Made by a program: the position numbers and the translations under genes | Shown: piece by piece, positions 48,922 through 58,349 of the stretch | Layout of the letters: the number at the start of each line of letters is the position of its first letter | Numbering within the stretch: the first letter of the stretch is position 1 | From: Akkermansia muciniphila | GTDB taxonomy: Bacteria; Verrucomicrobiota; Verrucomicrobiia; Verrucomicrobiales; Akkermansiaceae | Direction: 5' to 3' | Length of the DNA: 64,000 bases | Assembly (NCBI RefSeq): GCF_030848305.1 | Contig: NZ_CP114598.1 | Location: forward strand, 186,001 to 250,000 | The notes under the pieces: model-generated | The model's database searches: none | What the model saw: only the letters and a program-made list of their open reading frames with translations | What the model was told of the DNA's origin: nothing

Positions 48922-49854
48922 TTATTCTTTTCCGGCGGCAGGCTTCCACTCCATGCACAGCCAGCGGGCCATGGAGGCGATCATCCGGTCACAAGCGGAT
49001 TCAGAATCCTTTGAATCCCTGATGAACACGGAAACCGCCATTTTCCGGCCATTGGGAAGAACAATGATTCCGACGTCATTGCGGGCGGTAACGCCACCCC
49101 CCGGCAGCGAGAATCCAGATCCCGTTTTATGCGCCACCACGTAATCCCGCGGCAGCTGTCCTTTCAGACGTTCATGGCCTGTAGAGCAACCGGCCATGAT
49201 GTCCCAAAGAACACGTTGTGTGCCTTTTTTCAGAATTTTACCTTCGTCAAATGCGCGGAGAAGAGAGTTCATGGCCGACGGGCGGCTTGAGTTGGCATAC
49301 TGCAAGTCGCGGTTCCGGTGTATTTCATCTTCCGTAAACCGGACATTAATGCCGTCAATACCCCATTCCTTCAAATCCTTCTGCACGGCCTGCGGCCCTC
49401 CAATAAGGCCAAACAGGAGGTCGCAGGTATTGTTGTCGCTTTCCTGGACAGTCACCCTCAGCAGTTCCTTCAGAGAGAAATCGCCGCCTTGGGGAAAACG
49501 CTCCCGGAGGGGGCTCCAGGTATCTTTCACCAGTTGTTCCGGACGGATGCGGATAATCTGTTCCAGATTCATGACGCCCTGGTCCACCCGCTTCAACACG
49601 GACAAGGCCAGCACGAATTTGACGACGCTCTGCATGGGATAGTCCGCCTCATCCCCCACCGCGACGGTTTCCCCCGTATCCAGCATTTCCGCAGCCATGC
49701 CCACACGGGCTTTCAGGGAATGAGCCAGTTCTTGAACGGCGGAGGAATCCGCTGCGGAAACGGAAGCCGGAGAAGATATTACCCCCTGAGAAAAAACACT
49801 AAAGAGCATGATGCAACCGCATAGATAAGCACCGGTGGAAATCATGGACACCAT
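48922..49854 (-). CDS. Class A beta-lactamase (serine, subclass A2-like)
   Basis: About 310 residues from the ATG at 49854, with an N-terminal hydrophobic signal region. The class A active site is complete: S70-x-x-K73 as MQSVVK, SDN130-132 as ESDNNT, Glu166 and Asn170 in the omega loop as DEIHRNRD, and KTG234-236 as AHKTGSG. The spacing and the LQYANSS stretch after the omega loop resemble the A2 group found in Bacteroidetes (CfxA, CblA type). It hydrolyses penicillins or cephalosporins in the periplasm. It stands alone next to the RHS island. Its GC-rich codon use matches the chromosome rather than the island, so it is likely a resident gene. Confidence 0.9.
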   Translation of the reverse strand: MVSMISTGAYLCGCIMLFSVFSQGVISSPASVSAADSSAVQELAHSLKARVGMAAEMLDTGETVAVGDEADYPMQSVVKFVLALSVLKRVDQGVMNLEQIIRIRPEQLVKDTWSPLRERFPQGGDFSLKELLRVTVQESDNNTCDLLFGLIGGPQAVQKDLKEWGIDGINVRFTEDEIHRNRDLQYANSSRPSAMNSLLRAFDEGKILKKGTQRVLWDIMAGCSTGHERLKGQLPRDYVVAHKTGSGFSLPGGGVTARNDVGIIVLPNGRKMAVSVFIRDSKDSESACDRMIASMARWLCMEWKPAAGKE

Positions 49855-49974
49855 TCCATACCACGCCCACAGCAAACGCAACAACAATCTATCCCCCCTT
49901 TTTTCCTTTCCACGTCATCCGCAAGCCGGGCACAAACCTTGCCTCCCGCCCGGCTTCCTGATAAGAAGGAAAGC

Positions 49975-50478
49975 ATGCCCCATCTCCTTTCGGAAACCCT
50001 CGTCTGGTGCGTCACCCTGCTGTTATTCGGCATGGGGCTGATCGGCACGCTCATCCCCATGCTTCCCGGAATTATCATCATTGCGGTCGGGTGCGTCTGG
50101 CAGGGAGTCATGGGAAAAGAGAATCTGGCGTGGTGGAAATGGACTGTCCTGGCGCTGCTGGTGGCGGGAGGCATGGTCATTGACAAGCTTTCCGGAGGCA
50201 TGGGCGCCAAAAAATTCGGCAGCACTGCCGCCGGAATCTGGGGAGCCATGATCGGCGCCGTGGCGGGGAGCCTCCTTTTCTCCCCCATCGTAGGCCTTTT
50301 GTTCATGCCGTTCCTGGGAGCGCTGCTGGCGGAACTTATCTTTGCCAGAAAGGATATCATGGACGCCTTCAGGGCCGGTTCCGGAGCGGCGCTTGGGATG
50401 CTTGCCGGCCTGCTGCTGGAATTTACCTGCGGCCTGCTCATCATCGCCTGGTTCTGTTCCTGCTGTTTCCTGTTTTAA
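49975..50478 (+). CDS. DUF456 family membrane protein
   Basis: 167 residues from the ATG at 49975, which is preceded by AGAAGGA at good spacing; an earlier in-frame ATG at 49939 lacks it. About five hydrophobic segments carry the Gly-rich pattern of DUF456: GMGLIGTLIPMLPGI near the N-terminus, VIDKLSGGMGAKKFGSTAAG in the middle, and GAALGMLAGLLLEF near the end. The function of the family is unknown. It is divergent from the beta-lactamase gene. Confidence 0.82.
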   Translation: MPHLLSETLVWCVTLLLFGMGLIGTLIPMLPGIIIIAVGCVWQGVMGKENLAWWKWTVLALLVAGGMVIDKLSGGMGAKKFGSTAAGIWGAMIGAVAGSLLFSPIVGLLFMPFLGALLAELIFARKDIMDAFRAGSGAALGMLAGLLLEFTCGLLIIAWFCSCCFLF

Positions 50479-50521
50479 TGTCAAAAAGAAACCGTACCCT
50501 GCGGAAGCCTTCGGCAGGAAC

Positions 50522-50538
50522 AACGGAGTTTCTCCGTT
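50522..50538 (+). terminator. Small hairpin after the DUF456 gene
   Basis: A 7-bp stem (AACGGAG and CTCCGTT) with a TTT loop, followed by TCTG, 44 bp after the stop codon. It is a weak terminator candidate. Confidence 0.4.
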
Positions 50539-50637
50539 TCTGAAAGAAACACAGTTTCCCCAACGTATTCCGCAAAACGCCGCCTCTCCCGTCCGGTCGA
50601 ACGGCCGGGTTCTCTCATTCCCCCATTTTGCCAGCTT

Positions 50638-50958
50638 ATGGATGCACCTGTTCCGATACCCGTCGCCATGATGGCAGGTTTCATGATTCTTGGCGTCATT
50701 CTTTCCATGGGGAAATGTTCTTTCCTCATCACAGGCTGCAACATGATGAGCAGAGAGCAAAAAAGACAGTATGATGAACAGGCGCTGTGCCGGTTCATGG
50801 GGAAAATCATGTACTGCCTCGCCTTCGCCATGCTGCTCTGGCTCGCCAGCATCCTTCTCCAGAACTCCATGCTCCTGTCCGCATCCCTGTGCTTTCCGGC
50901 GGGAAGCATTGCGTTTGCGGTCATTTACGCCGGCACCGGAAGCCGATTAAAAAAATAA
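50638..50958 (+). CDS. DUF3784-like small membrane protein
   Basis: 106 residues with three hydrophobic segments. The block FLITGCNMMSREQKRQYDEQ followed by ALCRFMG matches the DUF3784 pattern (a Gly-x-Asn-x-Met, then Lys-x-x-Tyr-Asp, then Leu-Cys-Arg-Phe). Its role is unknown; it is common in gut Firmicutes and Bacteroidetes. The next gene starts 56 bp downstream. Confidence 0.75.
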   Translation: MDAPVPIPVAMMAGFMILGVILSMGKCSFLITGCNMMSREQKRQYDEQALCRFMGKIMYCLAFAMLLWLASILLQNSMLLSASLCFPAGSIAFAVIYAGTGSRLKK

Positions 50959-51014
50959 CGCTTTTTACACCAGCTTTCTTTTACTTTTATCATACGCAAT
51001 ATTTATCTTCTCTC

Positions 51015-53381
51015 ATGAACATCCCTGCAACCTTGAAACATTCCTTCCTCCTCTGCCTTTTCGCCGCAGCCGTCCCCCTCCGGGCCATTCCGGCCCCCAT
51101 GCAGGTCACCGCCTCCACCTCCGCCCGGGTATGGACGGAAGGATACGGCACGGGCAACGGAAGGCTGGGCATCCTCTCTTTCGGCGTTTTCCCGAAGGAA
51201 ACCGTCGTCCTTAATGAAGGAAGCATTTTCGCAAAGAAAAATTTCCAAATGAGGGAAGGCGCCGCGGAAGCTCTGGACAAGGCTCGCGAACTTTGCAAGG
51301 AAGGAAAATACCGCAGTGCGGACCAGCTATTCCGGAAGAACATCCTTCCCCCCGGCAACATTGCGGGGGATTACCAGCAGGGGGGGCGTCTCCAGGTGGA
51401 ATTCCAGGGGCTCCCCTCACCTTCCTCCTATCAGCGTACGCTGGATATGCGGCGGGGCAAGGCAACCACCCGCGCCCAATTCGGCACAGGGGAATTGACC
51501 ACAGAAATCCTGGCGGCTCCGTCCAGCGACTGCGCCGCCTACCACATTGCCTGCACAATGCCGTCCGGATGCCGCGTTTCCCTGAATCTGGAACACCCGG
51601 ATCCGGCTTCCCGAATTGTTGCGCAGCCGAATGGGTGGACGCTGGAAGGACAGGGAAGCAACGGAGGCACCCGGTTTGAAAACACGGTGACCATCCTGGC
51701 TCCCGGAGCCTCCATTACCCGCAAAGGCTCAACAATTATTCTTGATTCCGCCCGGGAAGTGCTGGTGCTTTCATCCATTTCCACAGATTACAATATCCGG
51801 AAACCGGAAGCTCCCCTGACGCATTCCCTGGCGGCTAAAAACGCGCGAATCCTGGCAAAAGCGCAAAAGGCGGGGTGGAAAAAACTGGCGGCGGAAACGG
51901 AAGATTATTTTTCCCGGCTCATGACGCGCTGCCAGGTGGATCTGGGGGATTCCCCGGCCGGGGTCTCCGCCATGACCACCGCCCAAAGACTGGAGCGGGT
52001 CAAACAGGGAAAGAAGGATCCGGATCTTCTGGAACAGCTTTTCCAGTTCGGCCGCTTCTGCACGATTGTCCACACCAGGCCGGGGCAGCTTCCCTGCGGT
52101 TTGCAGGGATTATGGAATCCGGAGCTGAGGGCAGCGTGGATGGGCTGCTATTTCCTGAACATCAACAGCCAGATGAACCAGTGGCCCTCCCATGTCACCG
52201 GGCTGGGAGAATTCCAGAACTCCTATCTTGATTTTGTCCGCAGCCTGCGCCCCCACGGAGAGGAATTCGCGCGCTTCATCAAACGGGACGGCTTCTGCTT
52301 CGGTCACTATACGGATTGCTGGAAACGCACCTATTTTTCAGGCAACAATCCGGAATGGGGGGCCAGCCTCATGAATGGGGCGTGGGCATGCGCCCACCTG
52401 GTGGACAGCTACCGTTTCACCGGAGACCGGGAAGACCTTAAAAAATCGCTGCCCATTCTGGAATCCAACGCTCGTTTCATCATGTCCTGGTTTGAAGATG
52501 ACGGCGAGGGCCGTTACCTTTCCGGTCCCGGGGTGTCTCCGGAGACCGGATTTTACGCGCCGGACGGCACAGGCCCCAACGTGCTTTCCTATGTTTCCAA
52601 CGGCGCTTCCCATGACCAGCTTCTGGGCAGGGAATCCCTCCGCAATTACATTTACGCCTGCGGGGAGCTGGGCGTACAAACGCCTACTCTGGTTAAAGCC
52701 GTTCAATTCCTCAGGAAAATTCCCCAGCCTGCCATCGGCCCCGACGGAAGGATACAGGAATGGAGGAAGCCTTTTGAAGAAATGCAGAAGGGCCACCGGC
52801 ACATCAGCCACCTTTACGGCCTGTTTCCCGGCACGGAATGGGACGTTCTCAATACGCCGGAATACGCGGAGGCTGTACGCAAGTCCGCCGATTTCCGGCG
52901 CAAGTACGCGGATATGGGAAACAATGGCATCAGGACGGGATGGAGCACGGCGTGGCTCATCAATCTTTACGCCGCCCTGGGCGACGGAAACGCCGCAGAG
53001 GACAGGATGTACACCATGCTGAGGCACTACATCAACTCCAACCTTTTTGACCTCCATCCCCCGTTTCAGATAGAAGGAAACTTCGGCTTTTCCTCCGGCG
53101 TGGCCGAATGCCTGATCCAGAGCCGGGTCATGCAGGACGGGTTCCAGGTTATCCTGCTGGCCCCGGCCCTGGCAGACGACTGGAAGAAGGGTTCCGCCAC
53201 GGGATTGCGCACGCGGGGCGGGCTTAAGGTGGATTTGTCCTGGCAAGACGGCCGGGTGCAGGCCACGGCTACCGCTACGCGTCCGGGCAAATTCCGGTTC
53301 ATGCATCAAGGCCGGAAAAAGGATTTGTCCATGAATAAGGGAGAAACGGCGCGTCTTGATTTTCCTCCGCTTTCCCATTAG
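51015..53381 (+). CDS. GH95 glycoside hydrolase, alpha-L-fucosidase family
   Basis: 788 residues from the ATG at 51015, which gives a signal peptide (to about VPLRA). GH95 enzymes release alpha-1,2-linked fucose (some act on L-galactose) by inversion. Visible landmarks: the N-terminal beta domain with GYGTGNGRLGILSFG, the Asn pair motif in YFLNINSQMNQWPSH, the proton-donor region GPGVSPETGF, and HRHISHLYGLFPG. The usual QIDGNFG near the end reads PPFQIEGNFG, an Asp to Glu change at a position tied to catalysis in this family. Location between small membrane proteins and a peptidase and esterase fits a set for mucin glycoprotein breakdown. Confidence 0.88.
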   Translation: MNIPATLKHSFLLCLFAAAVPLRAIPAPMQVTASTSARVWTEGYGTGNGRLGILSFGVFPKETVVLNEGSIFAKKNFQMREGAAEALDKARELCKEGKYRSADQLFRKNILPPGNIAGDYQQGGRLQVEFQGLPSPSSYQRTLDMRRGKATTRAQFGTGELTTEILAAPSSDCAAYHIACTMPSGCRVSLNLEHPDPASRIVAQPNGWTLEGQGSNGGTRFENTVTILAPGASITRKGSTIILDSAREVLVLSSISTDYNIRKPEAPLTHSLAAKNARILAKAQKAGWKKLAAETEDYFSRLMTRCQVDLGDSPAGVSAMTTAQRLERVKQGKKDPDLLEQLFQFGRFCTIVHTRPGQLPCGLQGLWNPELRAAWMGCYFLNINSQMNQWPSHVTGLGEFQNSYLDFVRSLRPHGEEFARFIKRDGFCFGHYTDCWKRTYFSGNNPEWGASLMNGAWACAHLVDSYRFTGDREDLKKSLPILESNARFIMSWFEDDGEGRYLSGPGVSPETGFYAPDGTGPNVLSYVSNGASHDQLLGRESLRNYIYACGELGVQTPTLVKAVQFLRKIPQPAIGPDGRIQEWRKPFEEMQKGHRHISHLYGLFPGTEWDVLNTPEYAEAVRKSADFRRKYADMGNNGIRTGWSTAWLINLYAALGDGNAAEDRMYTMLRHYINSNLFDLHPPFQIEGNFGFSSGVAECLIQSRVMQDGFQVILLAPALADDWKKGSATGLRTRGGLKVDLSWQDGRVQATATATRPGKFRFMHQGRKKDLSMNKGETARLDFPPLSH

Positions 53382-53395
53382 GATTCTCTTCCTGC

Positions 53396-54486
53396 ATGAC
53401 TTTTCCAACTTCCGCCATGCATTTCTTTTCCATGACCTTCAGGCTCGGTCTGCTCATGGCGGTGGTCTGCATCGCCCTCAGCTCCTGTTCCAAGCTTTTT
53501 TCTCCCCGCGGAAGCGGAGAAATACCGGACACGGACCAAACGGAAACGCTCCTGAAAGCGCATGTATTCCACCTGGCGGATTCCATTGGTGAACGGAACG
53601 TCTACCACCCCGGCGCCATGGAGCGTTCCGCCCGCTACATTGAACAAAAACTGGAGGAAATGGGTTATGCCGTCACGCGCCAGGCTGTCCATATCCCACC
53701 CTCCGGAGAATTCGGCGCCGTCAAGGACTGGACGGCATATAATCTCATCGCCATCAAGAAAGGGACCTCCCCCGGCCCAAAACGCTCATCGTCGGCGCGC
53801 ATTACGATACCAAAGTGGGCATGGACAACTGGCACGACCACGGCCCCGCCCGGCCTTCCCGCACCGGAACGCCGGGAGCCAATGACAACGCTTCCGGCGT
53901 AGCCGCCCTGCTGGAAACGGCACGCGCCCTTGCAGCAACTTCCACCCTCCACGATGTTTGCCTAGCGGTCTACGCCAATGAAGAGCCTCCCTTTTACCAG
54001 ACGCCCGCCATGGGCAGCACCGTGCATGCCAAATCCGTCTCCCTTCATCCGGGCAGGGAAAAAATCATCGGCATGATTGCCCTGGAAACGCTGGGCTGCT
54101 ATTCTCCCCGGGCGAATAAAAAACGCCAATCCGCCGTAGTTGCCGGATTGGCCGGCCTGCCGGACCGCTGCGACTATGTTGCCTTCCTCTCCACCAACAC
54201 GGGCCGCAAACTGGCACGCTCCTGCGCGGAGGAATTTTCCACTTTAAGCCGTTTTCCGGTGCGTTCCGCCGTGTTCCCGTATTACGCCCGCGGCGTTTCC
54301 TGGTCTGACGACTGGGGATACATGAAGGAGGGCATCCCCTCCTTTGCCGTCACGGATACGGCCTTCCTCCGTTGCGACGATTACCATGAAACCAGCGATA
54401 CGGCTGAAAAGCTGGACTATCCCCAGTTTGCAGAAGTAGTGCAGGGACTTTCCAAACTCATCATTTCACTCGCCAACAAACCATGA
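53396..54486 (+). pseudogene. M28-family metallopeptidase lipoprotein, frameshifted
   Basis: Two overlapping frames make one M28 peptidase. The first (from 53396) has a lipoprotein signal with lipobox LSSC and the N-terminal half up to YNLIAIKKGTSPGP. The second (to 54486) carries GAHYDTKVGMDNW, ANDNASGVAALLETA, YANEEPPF and RCDDYHETSDTAEKLD, the zinc ligands and catalytic Glu of M28 aminopeptidases. Adding one C in the GGCCC near 53776 joins them as GPKTLIVGAHYDT. All metal ligands are intact, so the break is recent, or is a sequencing error in a C-run. The gene overlaps the next by 4 bp. Confidence 0.82.
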
Positions 54487-55517
54487 ACATGAACCCGGTA
54501 TTCTTCTCCGCTTTTTTTCCGGCATTCGCCTGCGCCGCAGCCGTACCTCCTGAACCATCCGCGCTGGAGGCCATCTGCCCGCCCTCAGAGGGAAAAGCCT
54601 TTCACTCCGGATGGATTTCCCTGGGACTGAAAGCGGCGGATCTGAAAGAAAAACAAGTCTCCGCCGGACACATTACGGATGTGGGGGAAGCGCAGGTTCT
54701 GCTTCACTTCCCCGCCGGATGGAAGCCGCAAGACAGGCGCACGGCCCTGTGTATCTTTCCGGGAGGGGGGTATTCCATCCAGGCCATTGAAAAGGAAGGG
54801 AGCCGCATTGCCGGCTGGGCGGCGGAACACGGCATGGTGGGGGTTGTCGTGAAATACCGCGTTTCAGGAACCAGCAATGCCTTGGGGAAGTTTCCCGGTC
54901 CCCTGCTGGACGCCCGCCAGGCCCTGAGGACCGTGCGGGAAAACGCCTCCTCCCTGGGAATTGACCCTCTCCGCATCGGCGTCATGGGCTTTTCCGCAGG
55001 CGGCCATCTGGCGGCCATGACCTCTACGCTGTGGAACCGCACCCTGCCGGAAGAAGCGGAAAATCCGCTGAAAAACATTTCCGCCCGTCCGGATTTTTCC
55101 ATGTTCATTTATCCCGTCATTACCATGGCGCCCCATACAACCCACGGGGGAACGCGCAACAAAATATTGGGCCCCCATCCCTCCCCTGCCCTGGAGGAGA
55201 TGTGTTCCGCGGAGCGGCAAGTGACGAAACAGACGCCCCCGGTCTTCCTCGTTCACGCTCTGGATGACGGCGTTTCCTGCGCCAACAGCAGGCTGATGGA
55301 ACAGGCCTGCCGGAATAAGGGGGTTCCCGCCAGTCTGAATCTCTATCCCACGGGGGGCCACGGGTATGGCATGGAAAAACGCGGGCATCCCACGGATCAA
55401 TGGCCGGATGCCGCCGAACAATGGCTCAGGGAACAGGGGTTTCTTCCTTCCCCGGCTTCTGTCCGCGGGGGTGCTCCTTCCGGCGCCGTCCCCTCCTCCG
55501 GAACACGGCGGGAATGA
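54483..55517 (+). CDS. Secreted alpha/beta hydrolase, esterase (acetylxylan esterase/BD-FAE-like)
   Basis: 344 residues with a short signal peptide (to about ACA|AAV). The serine hydrolase fold is clear: oxyanion loop FPGGGYS, nucleophile elbow GFSAGGH, acid in HALDDGVSC, and His in GGHGYGME. The pattern is that of esterases acting on acetylated glycans, such as sialic acid or xylan acetyl groups. The C-terminal 25 residues are low-complexity. The ATG lies in the 4-bp overlap with the broken M28 gene, so its translation may be reduced by that frameshift. Confidence 0.82.
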   Translation: MNMNPVFFSAFFPAFACAAAVPPEPSALEAICPPSEGKAFHSGWISLGLKAADLKEKQVSAGHITDVGEAQVLLHFPAGWKPQDRRTALCIFPGGGYSIQAIEKEGSRIAGWAAEHGMVGVVVKYRVSGTSNALGKFPGPLLDARQALRTVRENASSLGIDPLRIGVMGFSAGGHLAAMTSTLWNRTLPEEAENPLKNISARPDFSMFIYPVITMAPHTTHGGTRNKILGPHPSPALEEMCSAERQVTKQTPPVFLVHALDDGVSCANSRLMEQACRNKGVPASLNLYPTGGHGYGMEKRGHPTDQWPDAAEQWLREQGFLPSPASVRGGAPSGAVPSSGTRRE

Positions 55518-55589
55518 ATACGCTAGGAACCCAGGTGTGCCGCACCGCAGGGTTGACCGGAACCGGGTCCAGTGGTACTTTTTCCGGGC

Positions 55590-58319
55590 ATGAGTGCGCC
55601 CGAAAAGAATTATAAAGACACCATCCTGTTACCGGAAACCGGCTTCCCCATGAGAGGGGATCTGACGAAAAACGAACCCGTACGCCTGAAAAAGTGGGAA
55701 GACACCGGGCTGTACGAACGCATTTTGTCCCGCAGGATGGCCCAGGGCGCACCCCGGTTCCTCCTTCATGACGGCCCCCCCTTCGCCAACGGAGATGTGC
55801 ACATGGGCACCGCCCTGAACAAAATTCTCAAGGATCTGGTCCTGAAATCCAAAACCATGGCAGGCTACGCCGCCCCCTATGTTCCGGGCTGGGACTGCCA
55901 CGGCCTTCCCATTGAATTCAAGGTAGTTCAGAAGGCCCGTGACCTGGATGCGGCTGAAATCCGTCGGCGCTGTGCGGAATTCGCCAAAGGATTCATTGAC
56001 ATTCAGCGCACTTCCTTCCGCCGCCTGGGCGTGTTCGGCGACTGGGAGAATCCCTACCTGACCATGAAGCCGGCGTATGAGGCCAACATCCTGCGCGTGT
56101 TCGCCAAACTGGTGGAAGACGGAGCGGTGTACCAGAGCCGCAAACCCGTCCAGTGGTCCTATGGGGCCTATACGGCGCTGGCGGAAGCGGAAATAGACTA
56201 CAAGGAAAAGGTCAGCACCTCCGTTTTCGTGCGCTTCCCGCTTCTGGACAATCCCCTGGGGCTGAAAGCCTCCATGGTCATCTGGACCACTACTCCGTGG
56301 ACGCTGCCCGCCAACGTAGGGCTCGCCCTTCATCCGCGTTTCACCTACGTGGCAGGCAGGTTCATGAAGAACGGCCAGACGGAAAACCTCGTCATCGTCA
56401 AGGAGTTGCTGGATGCCTTCGCTCAGAAAACGGGCTGGGCTCTTGCGGAAACCATCCGTGAATTCAAGGGAGCCGAACTGGAAAACTGCGAAGCCCGGCA
56501 TCCCTTCCTTTCCCGCACGTCAACAATCATCCTGGCGGATTTCGTCACCACGGACACCGGAACCGGCATCGTCCACATCGCGCCCGGCCACGGCGCGGAC
56601 GACTATAACGTAGGACGCCAATACGGACTGCCCGTCCTCTCCCCCGTGGACGACGACGGCAAATACACGGAGGAAGTGGGCGTGCCCTCCCTGGTGGGCA
56701 AACATGTCTTTGACGCCAACAAGGACATCATTTCCATGCTGGAACAGGGCAACAACCTCTTCGGCGTGGAAGAATACCGCCACCAGTACCCGCACTGCTG
56801 GCGTTCCAAGACGCCTATTATTTTCCGGGCCGTGGAACAGTTCTTCATCTCCATGGACAAGCTCCGCCCGCAGGCCCTGGAAGAAATAGACAAGGTGCAG
56901 TGGCTGCCCTCCTGGGGCCGCAACCGCATTTACGGCACGGTGGAAGCCAGGCCGGACTGGTGCATCTCCCGCCAGCGCACCTGGGGCGTGCCGCTGCCCG
57001 TCTTCTTTGACGAAAACGGCAAAGCCGTCCTGGACGCCGCCCTGGTTCGCAAAATCGCGGATATGGTGGAGAAACACGGTTCCAACATCTGGTTTGAACT
57101 CTCCGATGAAGACCTGTGCGAACGCCTCGGCCTGCCGAAGACCTGGAAAAAGGGCAAGGATACGCTGGACGTCTGGATTGATTCCGGCAGTTCCCATATG
57201 GCCGTCATGGACAACCGCCCCGGGCTGGACGCGCCGGCGGACCTTTACCTGGAAGCTACGGACCAACACCGAGGCTGGTTCCAGAGTTCCCTGATGCTTT
57301 CCGTCGCCTGGCGCGGCAAGGCTCCGTACAAGGCCGTGATGACCCACGGCTTCGTCGTGGACAAGGACACCGGGAAAAAAACCTCCAAATCCGACGCCAA
57401 GAGCGGCAAACCCATTGACGCGGCCTATTACTACGACAAATACGGCGCAGACATCGTGCGCCTGTGGGCCGCCTCCGTGGATTGGCAAAATGAAGTCCCC
57501 TTCGGGGAAGACCTCTTCAAGCAGGTGACGGAACCCTACCGCCGCCTCCGCAACACCCTGCGCATCCTGCTGGGCAACATCAGCGGATTCGATTTCGCCG
57601 CGCAGGCAGTCGCCCCGGAACACATGCCCCTCCTAGACCGCTGGATTCTGGAACGCCTGAACGCCGTCATCAGGGAAACGCTGAAGGCCTATGAAGCCTA
57701 TGACTTCCGCAAGGCGTTCAGCGCCATCAACCAGTTCTGCACCAGCGACCTGTCCGCCCTGTACGTGGACACCACCAAGGACCGCCTGTACTGCGACTCA
57801 TCTTCCTCCGTGCGCCGCCGCGCCACACAAACGGCCATGACCATCATCTTCAAGGCTCTGTGCCGTCTGCTGGCTCCCATCCTGGCCTTCACGGCGGATG
57901 AAGCCTGGGAATACGCGGGATATGAAGGCAGCGTGCATGAGCAGGACTTCCCCGCCCCCATGCCGGAATACGATACCCAGGAGGCGACCTCCGTCATTTC
58001 CCGTCTCCAGGAAATCAAGTCCGTCATTCAGGTAGCCATTGAAGAACAGGTGAAGGCCAAGGTATTTTCCAAAAATAATGAGGCCTCCATCACTCTGACC
58101 GTTCCCGTGAATGAGAGCGAAGACGTCGTGGCGCTTCTGGAAGACCGGGCGTTTGCCACGGAGTTCTTCATCATCGCGGACCTTGACGTGAAAACCGGTC
58201 CGGAACTGGCAGCCTCCGCCGCAAAAACGGAACATGCCATGTGCCCGCGCTGCCGCCGGTATGAACCGGCGGCGGAAGGCAGGGACGTATGCGAACGCTG
58301 CGCGGAAGTTCTTTCCTGA
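55590..58319 (+). CDS. ileS: Isoleucyl-tRNA synthetase
   Basis: 909 residues from the ATG at 55590 (MSAPEKNYKDTI). It attaches isoleucine to tRNA-Ile and edits mischarged valine. Class I features: the HIGH region DGPPFANGDVHMGTALNK, the IleS motif VPGWDCHGLPIEFKV, the editing domain with TTTPWTLPANVG, and a KMSKS loop in the form GKKTSKSDAKSG. The C-terminus keeps a zinc-binding set of four Cys (MCPRCRR...VCERCAEV). The second His of HIGH is Thr and the Met of KMSKS is Thr, worth noting but compatible with an active enzyme. First gene of a tight plus-strand run with lspA. Confidence 0.96.
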   Translation: MSAPEKNYKDTILLPETGFPMRGDLTKNEPVRLKKWEDTGLYERILSRRMAQGAPRFLLHDGPPFANGDVHMGTALNKILKDLVLKSKTMAGYAAPYVPGWDCHGLPIEFKVVQKARDLDAAEIRRRCAEFAKGFIDIQRTSFRRLGVFGDWENPYLTMKPAYEANILRVFAKLVEDGAVYQSRKPVQWSYGAYTALAEAEIDYKEKVSTSVFVRFPLLDNPLGLKASMVIWTTTPWTLPANVGLALHPRFTYVAGRFMKNGQTENLVIVKELLDAFAQKTGWALAETIREFKGAELENCEARHPFLSRTSTIILADFVTTDTGTGIVHIAPGHGADDYNVGRQYGLPVLSPVDDDGKYTEEVGVPSLVGKHVFDANKDIISMLEQGNNLFGVEEYRHQYPHCWRSKTPIIFRAVEQFFISMDKLRPQALEEIDKVQWLPSWGRNRIYGTVEARPDWCISRQRTWGVPLPVFFDENGKAVLDAALVRKIADMVEKHGSNIWFELSDEDLCERLGLPKTWKKGKDTLDVWIDSGSSHMAVMDNRPGLDAPADLYLEATDQHRGWFQSSLMLSVAWRGKAPYKAVMTHGFVVDKDTGKKTSKSDAKSGKPIDAAYYYDKYGADIVRLWAASVDWQNEVPFGEDLFKQVTEPYRRLRNTLRILLGNISGFDFAAQAVAPEHMPLLDRWILERLNAVIRETLKAYEAYDFRKAFSAINQFCTSDLSALYVDTTKDRLYCDSSSSVRRRATQTAMTIIFKALCRLLAPILAFTADEAWEYAGYEGSVHEQDFPAPMPEYDTQEATSVISRLQEIKSVIQVAIEEQVKAKVFSKNNEASITLTVPVNESEDVVALLEDRAFATEFFIIADLDVKTGPELAASAAKTEHAMCPRCRRYEPAAEGRDVCERCAEVLS

Positions 58320-58349
58320 ACCGCATCCACTCCATTTCCCGACCTTTAT

